From positions 1 through 53,895 of the forward strand of contig JACOSB010000043.1 in the NCBI GenBank assembly GCA_016179105.1: DNA of 53,895 nucleotides. Reading direction: 5' to 3'. Shown here piece by piece: positions 16,412 to 24,201 of this stretch. Position 1 is the first letter of the stretch; every line of letters begins with the position of its first letter. Source of the stretch: Candidatus Acetothermia bacterium. GTDB lineage: Bacteria > Bipolaricaulota > Bipolaricaulia > RBG-16-55-9 > DRXL01. The notes beneath the pieces are model-generated. The model did no database searches. It was not told the origin of the DNA and was given only the letters and a program-made list of their open reading frames with translations. A program made the translations under genes and the position numbers.

Positions 16412-18367
16412 ATGAACAGATGGAGCAGACTGTTAAGGGCAATGGTCCTACTTATTGGCATAGGCTTGCTAGCCATGCAAAGCTCGTCGGTAGGAACTCT
16501 AGTGGCAGCCACTCAAGCTCCTAAGGTGGAATGGCAAGTGATCGGCACGACGGTTCAAGAATTTGAGTATGACGGGCTCTCGCGCATGACTCGCTCCTTT
16601 GATAATAATGAACCCGAAGATTCTAAAGACGATGCTACAGTCATCTATGCCTACGACTCGGCAAGCCGCCTGCTGGAAGAAGTGCAGAACAGCCAGGCGG
16701 TCTCTAGCCGCTGGATGGGTGACGACAACCGCGTCGAGTTGGTCTATCCCAACGGCCGAGAGATCGAAACCACCTATGACAAGCTCGATCGGATCAACAC
16801 CATCAAAGACAAGGGCGCGCCGAAGAATATCGCGGGCTATGATTACATCGGTCCAGGGCGAGTCCTGGAGCGTACCTATGCGAATGGTTTGCGGCTTACG
16901 TATCTGGATGACGCACGCCAGAAGGATGTGGGCTACGACGGTCTCGAGCGTGTAGTGCTCCATCGGCATCTACGTCACGACAATAGTCTAGTTGCAGGCT
17001 TTGCCTATGACTACGACCGAGCCAACAATAAGATCTTTGAGGTGAAGCCACTTGACAAGGATCTTAAAGAAGACTACACCTACGACTCGATTTATCGCTT
17101 GGGGCACTTTGCCCGCCAAGGTGAGCAAGAAGACACATGGCAGCTCGATGGAGCAAACAACTGGACTAAACGCAAGACTGTGGCCAACCAGGCCAACAAC
17201 ATGAACGAGTACGGCGCCTTTGCCAGCACTCCCCAGCTCTATGACGACAACGGCAATTTGATTGACGACGGCATAAATCGTTATCAATACGACTACGTAA
17301 ACCGACTGCGTAAGGTCATTCGCACGTCAGACAACGCGGTCATCGCTTTCTATCTTTACGATGCTCATAGCCGGAGAAATGAACGGGTTGTCAAGAGCAC
17401 AGCGAACGCTAATGACCAGGTGAAATATTTCTACGACCGCTGGCGGGAGATCGAGGAGCAGAGGGCTGGTTCTACCCAGCAATACGTCTACGGACGGTGG
17501 ATCGATGAACTCTTGAAGTTGGATAAAGACACGAACAATGATAGTGTTATAGACCAGAGCTTCTACTATCATCAGGACGCAAAGACTTATGTGGCCGCTC
17601 TCACTGACCCAGCGGGGACAGTCGTGGAGAGAGTCACCTACGATGCCTACGGCAAGCCAAGCTCAACAGCGAGCAAAATTGGAAATCCATATCTCTTCAC
17701 AGGGCGCCGCTTCGACACAGAAACTGGCTTATACTACTTCCGAACCAGATACCAGAATCCTGCAACTGGGCGATTTCTGCAGCGTGACCCCTTGGGGATT
17801 TATGGGGATGAAGCAAATTTAGGCAACAGCTATGCTTTCGTTGCCAACAATCCTGCTAACCTTGTTGATCCTTCAGGAATGCAGGAAGAAGCACCCTACG
17901 GACCAATGCCTCTGCCGGAGGGCGACTGCAGAGGATGCAAGAGCCCGACATCGAGGGGCACTAGCGTGGAAAGACCAGTGCCGATACCTCCACCATCGCC
18001 ACCACCACCACCTCCTGGTGCACCCAGTGAAAGCAACCGCGAGAAATTAGCTGAGAAAGTTAAACCCGCGAAGAAGGCTGGATCGTGTAAACCAATATGG
18101 GAAAAGCGACAAGAGGAACTTAAAAATCCACCACCAGTACCGGCGCCCGTACCGGAGCCAGTGCCTGCGGGAGGAGGTTCCGATGCCCCCCCGTTTTCCG
18201 GCATTAGGGGGAAGATTACATCTGGTTGTGGGCTTTGGGAAAAGGGGGCATACGGGACTGTGGAAGAAGTGAAAGATGGAGTGGTGATACGGGCTAGGCG
18301 AACATGGTGTGATGAAGAGGGAAATAAGCATGTAGAGTGGGGTCCCGAAGCTCCACAGGTGAAGTAG
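16412..18367 (+). CDS. Rhs C-terminal protein 1 with own signal peptide
   Basis: A 651-residue protein. The N-terminus (MNRWSRLLRAMVLLIGIGLL) is a signal peptide, so this is a separate gene and not a simple frameshift. YD repeats follow (FEYDGLSRMTRSFDNNEPED...) to the classic Rhs core end (TGRFLQRDPLGIYGD, NNPANLVDPSG) near residue 492. The final 160 residues are the variable tip: a proline-rich linker, then a small domain with a few Cys (GKITSGCGLWEKGAYG, RRTWCDEEGN) of unknown activity. AAGGAG eight bases before the ATG overlaps the end of the previous gene; a GTG at 16403 overlaps the stop, so the two are translationally coupled. About 75% similar to the next gene by eye up to DPSG. Confidence 0.87.
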   Translation: MNRWSRLLRAMVLLIGIGLLAMQSSSVGTLVAATQAPKVEWQVIGTTVQEFEYDGLSRMTRSFDNNEPEDSKDDATVIYAYDSASRLLEEVQNSQAVSSRWMGDDNRVELVYPNGREIETTYDKLDRINTIKDKGAPKNIAGYDYIGPGRVLERTYANGLRLTYLDDARQKDVGYDGLERVVLHRHLRHDNSLVAGFAYDYDRANNKIFEVKPLDKDLKEDYTYDSIYRLGHFARQGEQEDTWQLDGANNWTKRKTVANQANNMNEYGAFASTPQLYDDNGNLIDDGINRYQYDYVNRLRKVIRTSDNAVIAFYLYDAHSRRNERVVKSTANANDQVKYFYDRWREIEEQRAGSTQQYVYGRWIDELLKLDKDTNNDSVIDQSFYYHQDAKTYVAALTDPAGTVVERVTYDAYGKPSSTASKIGNPYLFTGRRFDTETGLYYFRTRYQNPATGRFLQRDPLGIYGDEANLGNSYAFVANNPANLVDPSGMQEEAPYGPMPLPEGDCRGCKSPTSRGTSVERPVPIPPPSPPPPPPGAPSESNREKLAEKVKPAKKAGSCKPIWEKRQEELKNPPPVPAPVPEPVPAGGGSDAPPFSGIRGKITSGCGLWEKGAYGTVEEVKDGVVIRARRTWCDEEGNKHVEWGPEAPQVK

Positions 18368-18540
18368 CCACAAGTTTTTCATGGGATCAAGCGACCTCGG
18401 GGTACAGCCGAGATAAATGTAAGGCTTAGACCATGCCTTTTAGATAATATCAAGGTCATGGACTACCAAAGACAGAAGTTGAGTAGCAAAATAGTAACCT
18501 TCAAGAGAATGTGCAATGCTGAAAAAATGAGAGGACAAAA

Positions 18541-20499
18541 ATGACGCTGAGCAGAATTATCAGGTGTGCGCTGATCGCTTGTACCGCTATTGTGATCGGG
18601 CAGTATACAGTCACCTTTCCCGAGAATGTCAGGATTAGTGATTCATCTCAGGCAACGTGGGAAATTATTGGCACGACGCTGCAAGAGTTTCAGTACGATG
18701 GCCTCTCGCGCATGACCCGCTCGTTCGATAACAATGAGCCCGAAGATGCTAAAGACGATGCTACTGTCGCTTATGCCTATGACTCCTTGGGCCGTCAATT
18801 GGAAGAAGTACAGAACGGGCAGGCTGTCTCCAGCCGGTGGATGGGCGACAATAATCGCATAGGATTGGTTTACCCCAACGGTCGAGAGCTTGAATACACG
18901 TTCGACAAACGAGACCGAATCGATACGATCAAAGATAAGGGTGCTACGAAGAACATCGCCGACTACAACTACATCGGTCCAGGGCGCGTGCTGGAGCGCA
19001 CTTATCAGAATGGAGTTCAGCTCACCTATCTCGATGGCGCGCGCCAGAAGGACGTGGGCTACGATGGTCTGAAGCGTGTAGTACTCCATCGTCATCTGAG
19101 GCAGGACAATAGTCTTGTCGCTGGCTTCGCCTATGACTACGACCGAGCTAACAATAAACTCTTCGAGATCAAGCAGCATGAGAATAATCGTCGAGAAAAC
19201 TACAGCTACGACTCGATCTATCGCCTTGGACGCTTTGCTCGACAAGGAGAGCCTGACGACACTTGGCAGCTTGACGGTGTTGGTAACTGGGCCAACCGCC
19301 AGGGAGTGGCCAACACGGTCAATAGTCTAAACGAGTACACCTCCTTCTCTGGAACTCCTCAAGTTGACGACGACAACGGCAACCTCATCAACGACGGCAC
19401 CAACCGCTACCAATATGACTTTGCCAATCGGCTGCGTAAAGTCATCCGTAAATCGGACAACGCGGTCATTGCCGTCTATCGCTACGATGCTCATGATCGC
19501 AGAAACGAACGGATCGTCATTAACACGGCAAGTTTCAATGACCAAGTGAGATATCTCTACGACGACTGGCGGGAAATCGAGGAGCAGAGAGCTACTGCCA
19601 CGCAACAATACGTTTACGGCGGGTGGATCGACGAGCTGCTGACTCTAGATAAAGATACAAACCATCACAGAGCGATAGATCAGACCTTCTTCTATCTCCA
19701 AGATGCTAAGACCTACGTGACAGCTCTCACCGACTTCGCAAGCGGAGTAGTAGAGCGAGTCACCTATGATGCTTACGGCAAGCCGAGCTCAGAACAAAGT
19801 AAATTACAGAATTTATATCTCTTCGCTGGAAGAAGACTAGATCCAGAAACAAGCTTCTATTACTATCGGCACAGATACTATGCTGCTACACTCGGTAGGT
19901 TTATTCAAAGAGATAAAGGAATATGGTATGATATATCAAATATGGGTGGGGCATATACATACGTAAGAAATAACCCAGTAAACAAAACTGACCCATCTGG
20001 ACTACAAGGGGAGGGGACTGGATACGAAGAGGAACTTAAGAAAGTTAAACAGGCTATACGAGATCTAGGAGATGACGATCTCGAGACACGTGAAAAGGCT
20101 GAAAAAGAGTTGACGGAAAAAGCTCAAAAGTTTTACGGCATTTTGAAGCAGGCTAAGAGATCAAATCTTGATCCAGAGGTACAGGATAGATTGAGTCGCA
20201 TACTAAGAAATGCTCCCGAGGTAATTCGACAGCTGGAGTGGAGAAAATATGGCAAAGACCTAGAGAATTACTATAAAAAGCTAGAAAGAGCTTATGACGA
20301 TTATTTACATTGCCTTACTATCCACAACACTAACCTCAAACTAGAGGATCTCGAAGATGTGCTAGATTTACAAAAATTTGGGCAATATATGATGAGAGAA
20401 GAACCACCAAGTCAGCCATGGGTGGATTATCCAACAGAGGAATCACCAGAAATACCGAGGCCGCCGTGGATTCCGCAGGATTTCAAGGGGGCGAAATAA
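18541..20499 (+). CDS. Rhs C-terminal protein 2, paralogue with different tip
   Basis: A 652-residue paralogue of the preceding gene, with its own signal peptide and the same start of the YD-repeat region (FQYDGLSRMTRSFDNNEPED). The core ends in GRFIQRDKG and NNPVNKTDPSG. Beyond that the sequence is unrelated: 160 residues, mostly charged helices (EEELKKVKQAIRDLGDDDLE) with a DPEVQDRLSRIL segment like helical repeat proteins. From about 19800 the DNA becomes clearly richer in A+T than the core, as expected if the tip was exchanged by recombination. AGGA lies six bases before the ATG. No immunity-like gene follows. Tip activity unknown. Confidence 0.86.
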   Translation: MTLSRIIRCALIACTAIVIGQYTVTFPENVRISDSSQATWEIIGTTLQEFQYDGLSRMTRSFDNNEPEDAKDDATVAYAYDSLGRQLEEVQNGQAVSSRWMGDNNRIGLVYPNGRELEYTFDKRDRIDTIKDKGATKNIADYNYIGPGRVLERTYQNGVQLTYLDGARQKDVGYDGLKRVVLHRHLRQDNSLVAGFAYDYDRANNKLFEIKQHENNRRENYSYDSIYRLGRFARQGEPDDTWQLDGVGNWANRQGVANTVNSLNEYTSFSGTPQVDDDNGNLINDGTNRYQYDFANRLRKVIRKSDNAVIAVYRYDAHDRRNERIVINTASFNDQVRYLYDDWREIEEQRATATQQYVYGGWIDELLTLDKDTNHHRAIDQTFFYLQDAKTYVTALTDFASGVVERVTYDAYGKPSSEQSKLQNLYLFAGRRLDPETSFYYYRHRYYAATLGRFIQRDKGIWYDISNMGGAYTYVRNNPVNKTDPSGLQGEGTGYEEELKKVKQAIRDLGDDDLETREKAEKELTEKAQKFYGILKQAKRSNLDPEVQDRLSRILRNAPEVIRQLEWRKYGKDLENYYKKLERAYDDYLHCLTIHNTNLKLEDLEDVLDLQKFGQYMMREEPPSQPWVDYPTEESPEIPRPPWIPQDFKGAK

Positions 20500-20583
20500 G
20501 GGAGGCCGCAAGAAGGATGGAGATACGGTAGCGATGAGCAAATGGATCAGAATGGTGCTGCAATATTACGAGGTGAAAGTGAT

Positions 20584-20775
20584 ATGACAAGCCTCAGAGT
20601 GATTAACAAGACCGAGCTGGCGGCCAAAGGAGAGAGCCGTCACGCCCAGCTTAAAGAGAAACTGGAAAAAGAGCACCCCGCGGAGTTCGTCGCGATCTAG
20701 GTGGAGAGCGGCAATTACTTTCTGGGCAAGACTCTATACTCTATAAGAGGCGGACATAAGGGTCCGCATAAGTAA
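20584..20775 (+). pseudogene. Broken small EFVAI-family protein
   Basis: The frame runs 38 codons to a TAG at 20698, ending EKLEKEHPAEFVAI, and resumes in the same frame with VESGNYFLGKT to a TAA at 20773. Intact members of this common small-protein family read K-E-EHPGEFVAIEVESGDYFLGKT, so the TAG replaces a Glu codon. The end after GKT does not match the family either. GAGGTGA precedes the ATG. In other genomes such genes sit beside AbrB-like or toxin-antitoxin genes. Here it is a relic behind the Rhs genes. Confidence 0.62.
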
Positions 20776-20779
20776 CCGA

Positions 20780-20798
20780 CCCTGCCCTTTGGGCAGGG
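20780..20798. terminator. Hairpin after Rhs cluster
   Basis: CCCTGCCC and GGGCAGGG pair perfectly around TTT, followed by CTTTGG. It separates the Rhs cluster from the BACON genes. The tail is weak, so termination may be partial. A second hairpin (AGGGGG/CCCCCT) follows near 20830-20850. Confidence 0.5.
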
Positions 20799-20892
20799 CT
20801 TTGGAACGTCAACGGATACGGCAAAACAGGGGGCTTTTCATCCCCCTCCAAAGGACGGGACATTCAAGCCCATTGTGTCGTAAGGAGGCTCT

Positions 20893-21378
20893 ATGATGAG
20901 AGTTCTTAGGGCAAGTGGTGGCCCAATCTTGCCGGTTGTACTGACAGTTTTGGCAGTCGCGCAAACAGCTCAGCCGCCACAGATCAACTTCATCGATTTC
21001 CCTCTAACTCTACAGGCTGACAGCAAGCCGGTAGCCGGGTTGGTTGGCTTCACCGATCCCGATGGCAATGTTAATGAGATCGCCTTCAATGAAAGACTTG
21101 CTGAATGGCAAGCGATCGTACGCCGACAACGCCAGCTTCAAGCTCAGTGGGATAAGAAATTTGATGAAGCTAGAAAGATATTTAAGGCAGATGGAGAGAT
21201 TCTAAAGTCGTTGTGTGAGGAGTTCGGTTTTGAACCGTCTGAATACCCATCGGAGGAAGAGTTCAAGAAGTTCTACGGGAAGTTCAATCTGACGGAGGGC
21301 CCACGACCGGAGGAACCACCACCAAAGCCACTGCCTGATGTCGATGAGCCACCTCCCGACTTCCCTCAAGGGGATTAA
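20893..21378 (+). CDS. Secreted protein with shared N-terminal module, different C-terminus
   Basis: A 161-residue protein. A signal peptide (to AVAQTA) is followed by the module PPQINFIDFPLTLQADSKPV and GLVGFTDPDGNVNEIAF, shared with the genes at 21471, 23424 and 30824. After residue 65 it switches abruptly to a charged helical region (ERLAEWQAIVRRQRQLQAQW) and a Pro-rich end, with no BACON repeats. The AAGGAGGCTCT leader before the ATG is the same as that of the next gene, so the pair arose by duplication. It may be a recombined hybrid. Function unknown. Confidence 0.7.
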   Translation: MMRVLRASGGPILPVVLTVLAVAQTAQPPQINFIDFPLTLQADSKPVAGLVGFTDPDGNVNEIAFNERLAEWQAIVRRQRQLQAQWDKKFDEARKIFKADGEILKSLCEEFGFEPSEYPSEEEFKKFYGKFNLTEGPRPEEPPPKPLPDVDEPPPDFPQGD

Positions 21379-21470
21379 ATGACCAAGGATCGCAGGAGGA
21401 CGCACTGCACCATGTGGGTGTAAGAGCTCGATGATGCTCTGCAGCGCCAGCTCTACAATAAGGAGGCTCT

Positions 21471-23369
21471 ATGAACAGAGTTGCTCGGGCAGGTAGTGGC
21501 CTGGTCTTGTTGGTTGCATTGGCAGTATTGGCAGTTGCACAAACGGGGCAGCCGCCACAGATCACGTTTATCGATTTCCCCGGTACTATTCAGGCTGATA
21601 GCAAGCCAGTTGCCGGCCTAGTCGGCTTCACCGACCCCGATGGCGATGTCAATGAAGTGGCCTTCGAGGTCGTCCAAGGGGAGGCTGGGGCCATCGAAAT
21701 TCAACCGGGTTCCAAGTTCGATCCCAAAGTCAAGGGCCAGTCGCAGGGCATTATCGGGTTTGCGCTAGCCGCCAAGAAGGCTCAGAGGGCGACATTGCGG
21801 GTCACTCTGAGCGATGAGCGCGGTAACCGCAGCCAACCCAAGGAATTTTCTTTTGAAGCCAAAGGCGTCGAGCCACCACCCCGGCTCCAAGTCAACCCCA
21901 CGAGCCTCAGCTTCCTAGGGCAAGTCCGTGGGCCAGACCCGGCTTCTCAAACATTGACTATTACCAATGCTGGCGGAGGTCAATTGAGCTGGACAGCCGT
22001 CGCTGCTGATGCAAGCTGGTTGAAGCTTAGCCGCACCAGTGGAGGTCCAATAGGCTTAAATGCCTCAGAATCCGTTACTGTCACAGCCACCTCAGGCAGC
22101 TTGGGCTTAGGGCAGTATCAAGGGCGCATCATCATCACGGCGCAGGGAGCACAGAACAGCCCAGTGACTATCCCCGTTAGCCTGACCCTGGAAACTCAGC
22201 CAGCGGTCCTGCAAGTGAGCACTAGCAGCTTGAGCTTCCAGGCACAAGTCGGTGCGCCAAATCCCACTGCGCAAATATTGATCATCGGCAATATTGGAGG
22301 CGGCACGCTCAACTGGTCAGCGGTTTCTGATGCTTCTTGGTTGAACTTGAGTCCTAATTCAGGAGCTATCGGTCCTCGCAACAGTGTGCAAATTAGTGCT
22401 TCGGTGGACCCCAGAGATTTACCTGTGGGCATACACCAGGCCCGGATCACCATTACCGCCCCAGGAGCCGTAAACAGTCCACAAATAGTGCGTGTCACGT
22501 TCACCCTCATTCCTCGCCGCTCCTCTGCCCCAGGAGGACAGCTCTTTGTCAGCAGCAATGGGGCCAGCTTTCCCGGATCGGGCAAAGGCGAGATCACCCG
22601 CATTGACTTGAATACCTTCCTCACATCCTTTGCTACGCTCAAGGCCACGGTGGTAAGAGACCTGGACACGCCAGAAGACGGCGCTTGTGGTCCCGATGGG
22701 ATGGTGTATTTTGTCGATCGTGGTGGCACCGGCAAAGTCATTCGCTTTGACAAAAACGGCAAGGGTCTCCAAGTAGTCGCGGAAATCTCTCGCCCCGAAG
22801 GATTGGCCTTTGATGCCAATAGTGACTTATTTGTGAGCGCTGAGAGCGGGATTTATCTAATCCCCGGAGGTCGGCCCATCAGTCGCCCCCAGCAAGTGAT
22901 CTCCTACAAATTTGATCTAGTGGGCGGCCTCGCTTTTCTCACACAAGGCACCTACCAAGGCGATTTAGTCGCCGTGGAGGAGGGGAAGGATGTAGTGGTG
23001 AGATTTCCTCGCAACGCTGCGAGTTCCTCATTTGGTGGACCTGTCACTTTCGCGAAGACGGGTTTAGATCATCCCATCGGCATTGCGATAAACAGCAGCG
23101 GCGACGTGTTCGTGGCCAATTTTGAGAGCAGTACGATTCTTCAGTTTGGACCCGAGGGTACGAGCAAAGGCCGGCTGGGCGCCAGTGTGGACCTGCGTTT
23201 ATTTCGACCCATTCACATCGAATTTGACGGGGCGGATAACTTATTCATCGCCGAGTGGGGAGACCTGGCGGGAGACGGGTTTGTAGCCATGGTCACTCCG
23301 TCCAGCCAGCTTAGGTTTCTTGGTAGCTTTGTAGACGCCTGGGGAGTGGCTCTATGTCCGAGCGAGTGA
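21471..23369 (+). CDS. Secreted BACON-repeat protein with NHL-like propeller
   Basis: A 632-residue exported protein. Signal peptide to about residue 24, then the shared module (QITFIDFPGTIQADSKPV, FTDPDGDVNEVAF) ending in a small Ig-like sandwich. Two BACON-type repeats follow at about 140-245 and 245-345 (LQVNPTSLSFLGQ, TNAGGGQLSWTA, ASWLKLS; LQVSTSSLSFQAQ, ASWLNLS). Residues 350-632 look like an NHL/SMP-30-type beta propeller (RPEGLAFDANSDLFVSAESG, HPIGIAINSSGDVFVANFES, RPIHIEFDGADNLFIAEW). BACON domains are carbohydrate- or mucin-associated folds, so a surface binding role is likely. AAGGAGG precedes the ATG by five bases. Confidence 0.85.
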   Translation: MNRVARAGSGLVLLVALAVLAVAQTGQPPQITFIDFPGTIQADSKPVAGLVGFTDPDGDVNEVAFEVVQGEAGAIEIQPGSKFDPKVKGQSQGIIGFALAAKKAQRATLRVTLSDERGNRSQPKEFSFEAKGVEPPPRLQVNPTSLSFLGQVRGPDPASQTLTITNAGGGQLSWTAVAADASWLKLSRTSGGPIGLNASESVTVTATSGSLGLGQYQGRIIITAQGAQNSPVTIPVSLTLETQPAVLQVSTSSLSFQAQVGAPNPTAQILIIGNIGGGTLNWSAVSDASWLNLSPNSGAIGPRNSVQISASVDPRDLPVGIHQARITITAPGAVNSPQIVRVTFTLIPRRSSAPGGQLFVSSNGASFPGSGKGEITRIDLNTFLTSFATLKATVVRDLDTPEDGACGPDGMVYFVDRGGTGKVIRFDKNGKGLQVVAEISRPEGLAFDANSDLFVSAESGIYLIPGGRPISRPQQVISYKFDLVGGLAFLTQGTYQGDLVAVEEGKDVVVRFPRNAASSSFGGPVTFAKTGLDHPIGIAINSSGDVFVANFESSTILQFGPEGTSKGRLGASVDLRLFRPIHIEFDGADNLFIAEWGDLAGDGFVAMVTPSSQLRFLGSFVDAWGVALCPSE

Positions 23370-23423
23370 AGTTAAAGTTATGATCCGTACGGCACTTGAG
23401 TTCAAAAAAACCACGGGAAGTGT

Positions 23424-23675
23424 ATGTTCTGCATGAGACATCTACGAGAAGTTCGCTGGGGGAGCCTGCTATTCTTAACGTTCGCACTGATGGGATGGGC
23501 ACAACCAGCGGGCAGTCCGCCACAAATCACGTTCATTGATTTTGTTTCGACCATCGCTGCGGACAGCAAGCCTGTCTCGGGCTTAATCGGGTTCAGCGAT
23601 CCCGATGGCGATGTCAGTGAAGTCGCGTTCGACGTGGTGCGGGGAAAGGGACTGGTGTATGACCTACACCGCTAA
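23424..23675 (+). pseudogene. Truncated copy of the shared N-terminal module
   Basis: 83 codons: a signal peptide (LLFLTFALMGWA) and the module SPPQITFIDFVSTIAADSKP, GLIGFSDPDGDVSEVAFDVV, then a premature end (VYDLHR). The paralogues continue for 100 to 900 more residues. There is no strong SD, and ATG codons at 23424 and 23433 are both possible. Probably a truncated paralogue, though a short secreted protein cannot be excluded. Confidence 0.6.
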
Positions 23676-23722
23676 CCTGTCCTCTGCTTCCAATCTTTGC
23701 AACTGAGCAACCCAGGAGGATT

Positions 23723-24157
23723 ATGTCAGAAGGCACGATACGGCCGGCACAGGTTCGCGGAGGATGCATCCTCGTGGTCGTGATGGCAGGGTTGATCATG
23801 AGCAGTTGTAGTTCACGTGAGAACCAGGTCAAGCATCGTGAGGGGCCTCCAGCCAAGCGCGAGGACTACCCGAAGCTGGCGGGTCAACTTTTCGAGCTCG
23901 CCACGGCCCAGAAGCCAGGTGAGTACGCAAAAGATTTCGACCTCACCTACAAGGACGGACTTGTCCAAATCGTTCTTGAAGCCCGAGGGACGGAGTGGGT
24001 TCAAGATCTCGAATGGGCAGTGGAAGCAGTGGCGGGACAGGTTGAGATGAAGGTAGAAAACCTTGTTCAGGCGCGTGTGCCCATCGAGGCATTACTCAAA
24101 CTGGCGCGACACCCGCGAGTCATCTACATCCGTCCGCCGGTTAAGCCTAAACGATGA
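23723..24157 (+). CDS. Lipoprotein resembling the prodomain of the adjacent subtilase
   Basis: A 144-residue lipoprotein; the signal region ends in a lipobox-like MSSCSS. Residues about 70-140 (LTYKDGLVQIVLEARG... GQVEMKVENLVQARVPIEALLKLARHPRVIYIRPP) match segment by segment the propeptide-like part of the following subtilase (IQVVIEAVSEAAV... GRVELMYQNLIQAFVPIRALENLAALGEVVFIRLP). It is therefore a stand-alone, membrane-anchored copy of the protease prodomain. Prodomains of the S8/I9 kind fold and inhibit their protease, so an inhibitor or chaperone role is a reasonable inference. AGGAGG lies four bases before the ATG. It ends 45 bases before the protease gene. Confidence 0.75.
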   Translation: MSEGTIRPAQVRGGCILVVVMAGLIMSSCSSRENQVKHREGPPAKREDYPKLAGQLFELATAQKPGEYAKDFDLTYKDGLVQIVLEARGTEWVQDLEWAVEAVAGQVEMKVENLVQARVPIEALLKLARHPRVIYIRPPVKPKR

Positions 24158-24201
24158 TCTTGATGAGAAAGGATAAAAAATTTGGAAGGAGGTTAAGCGA
24201 T

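Noticed and set aside
12081..20499. CRISPR-like array reading of the regular YD-repeat DNA
   Set aside because: Repeat units are imperfect, variable in length and coding; no spacers or cas genes exist.
20800..20890. Possible c-di-GMP-I riboswitch before the BACON gene
   Set aside because: Some elements (GGCAAAAC, GGACGGGACA, AAGCCC) vaguely recall the GEMM motif, but the conserved core and tetraloop-receptor are not there; only hairpins can be supported.
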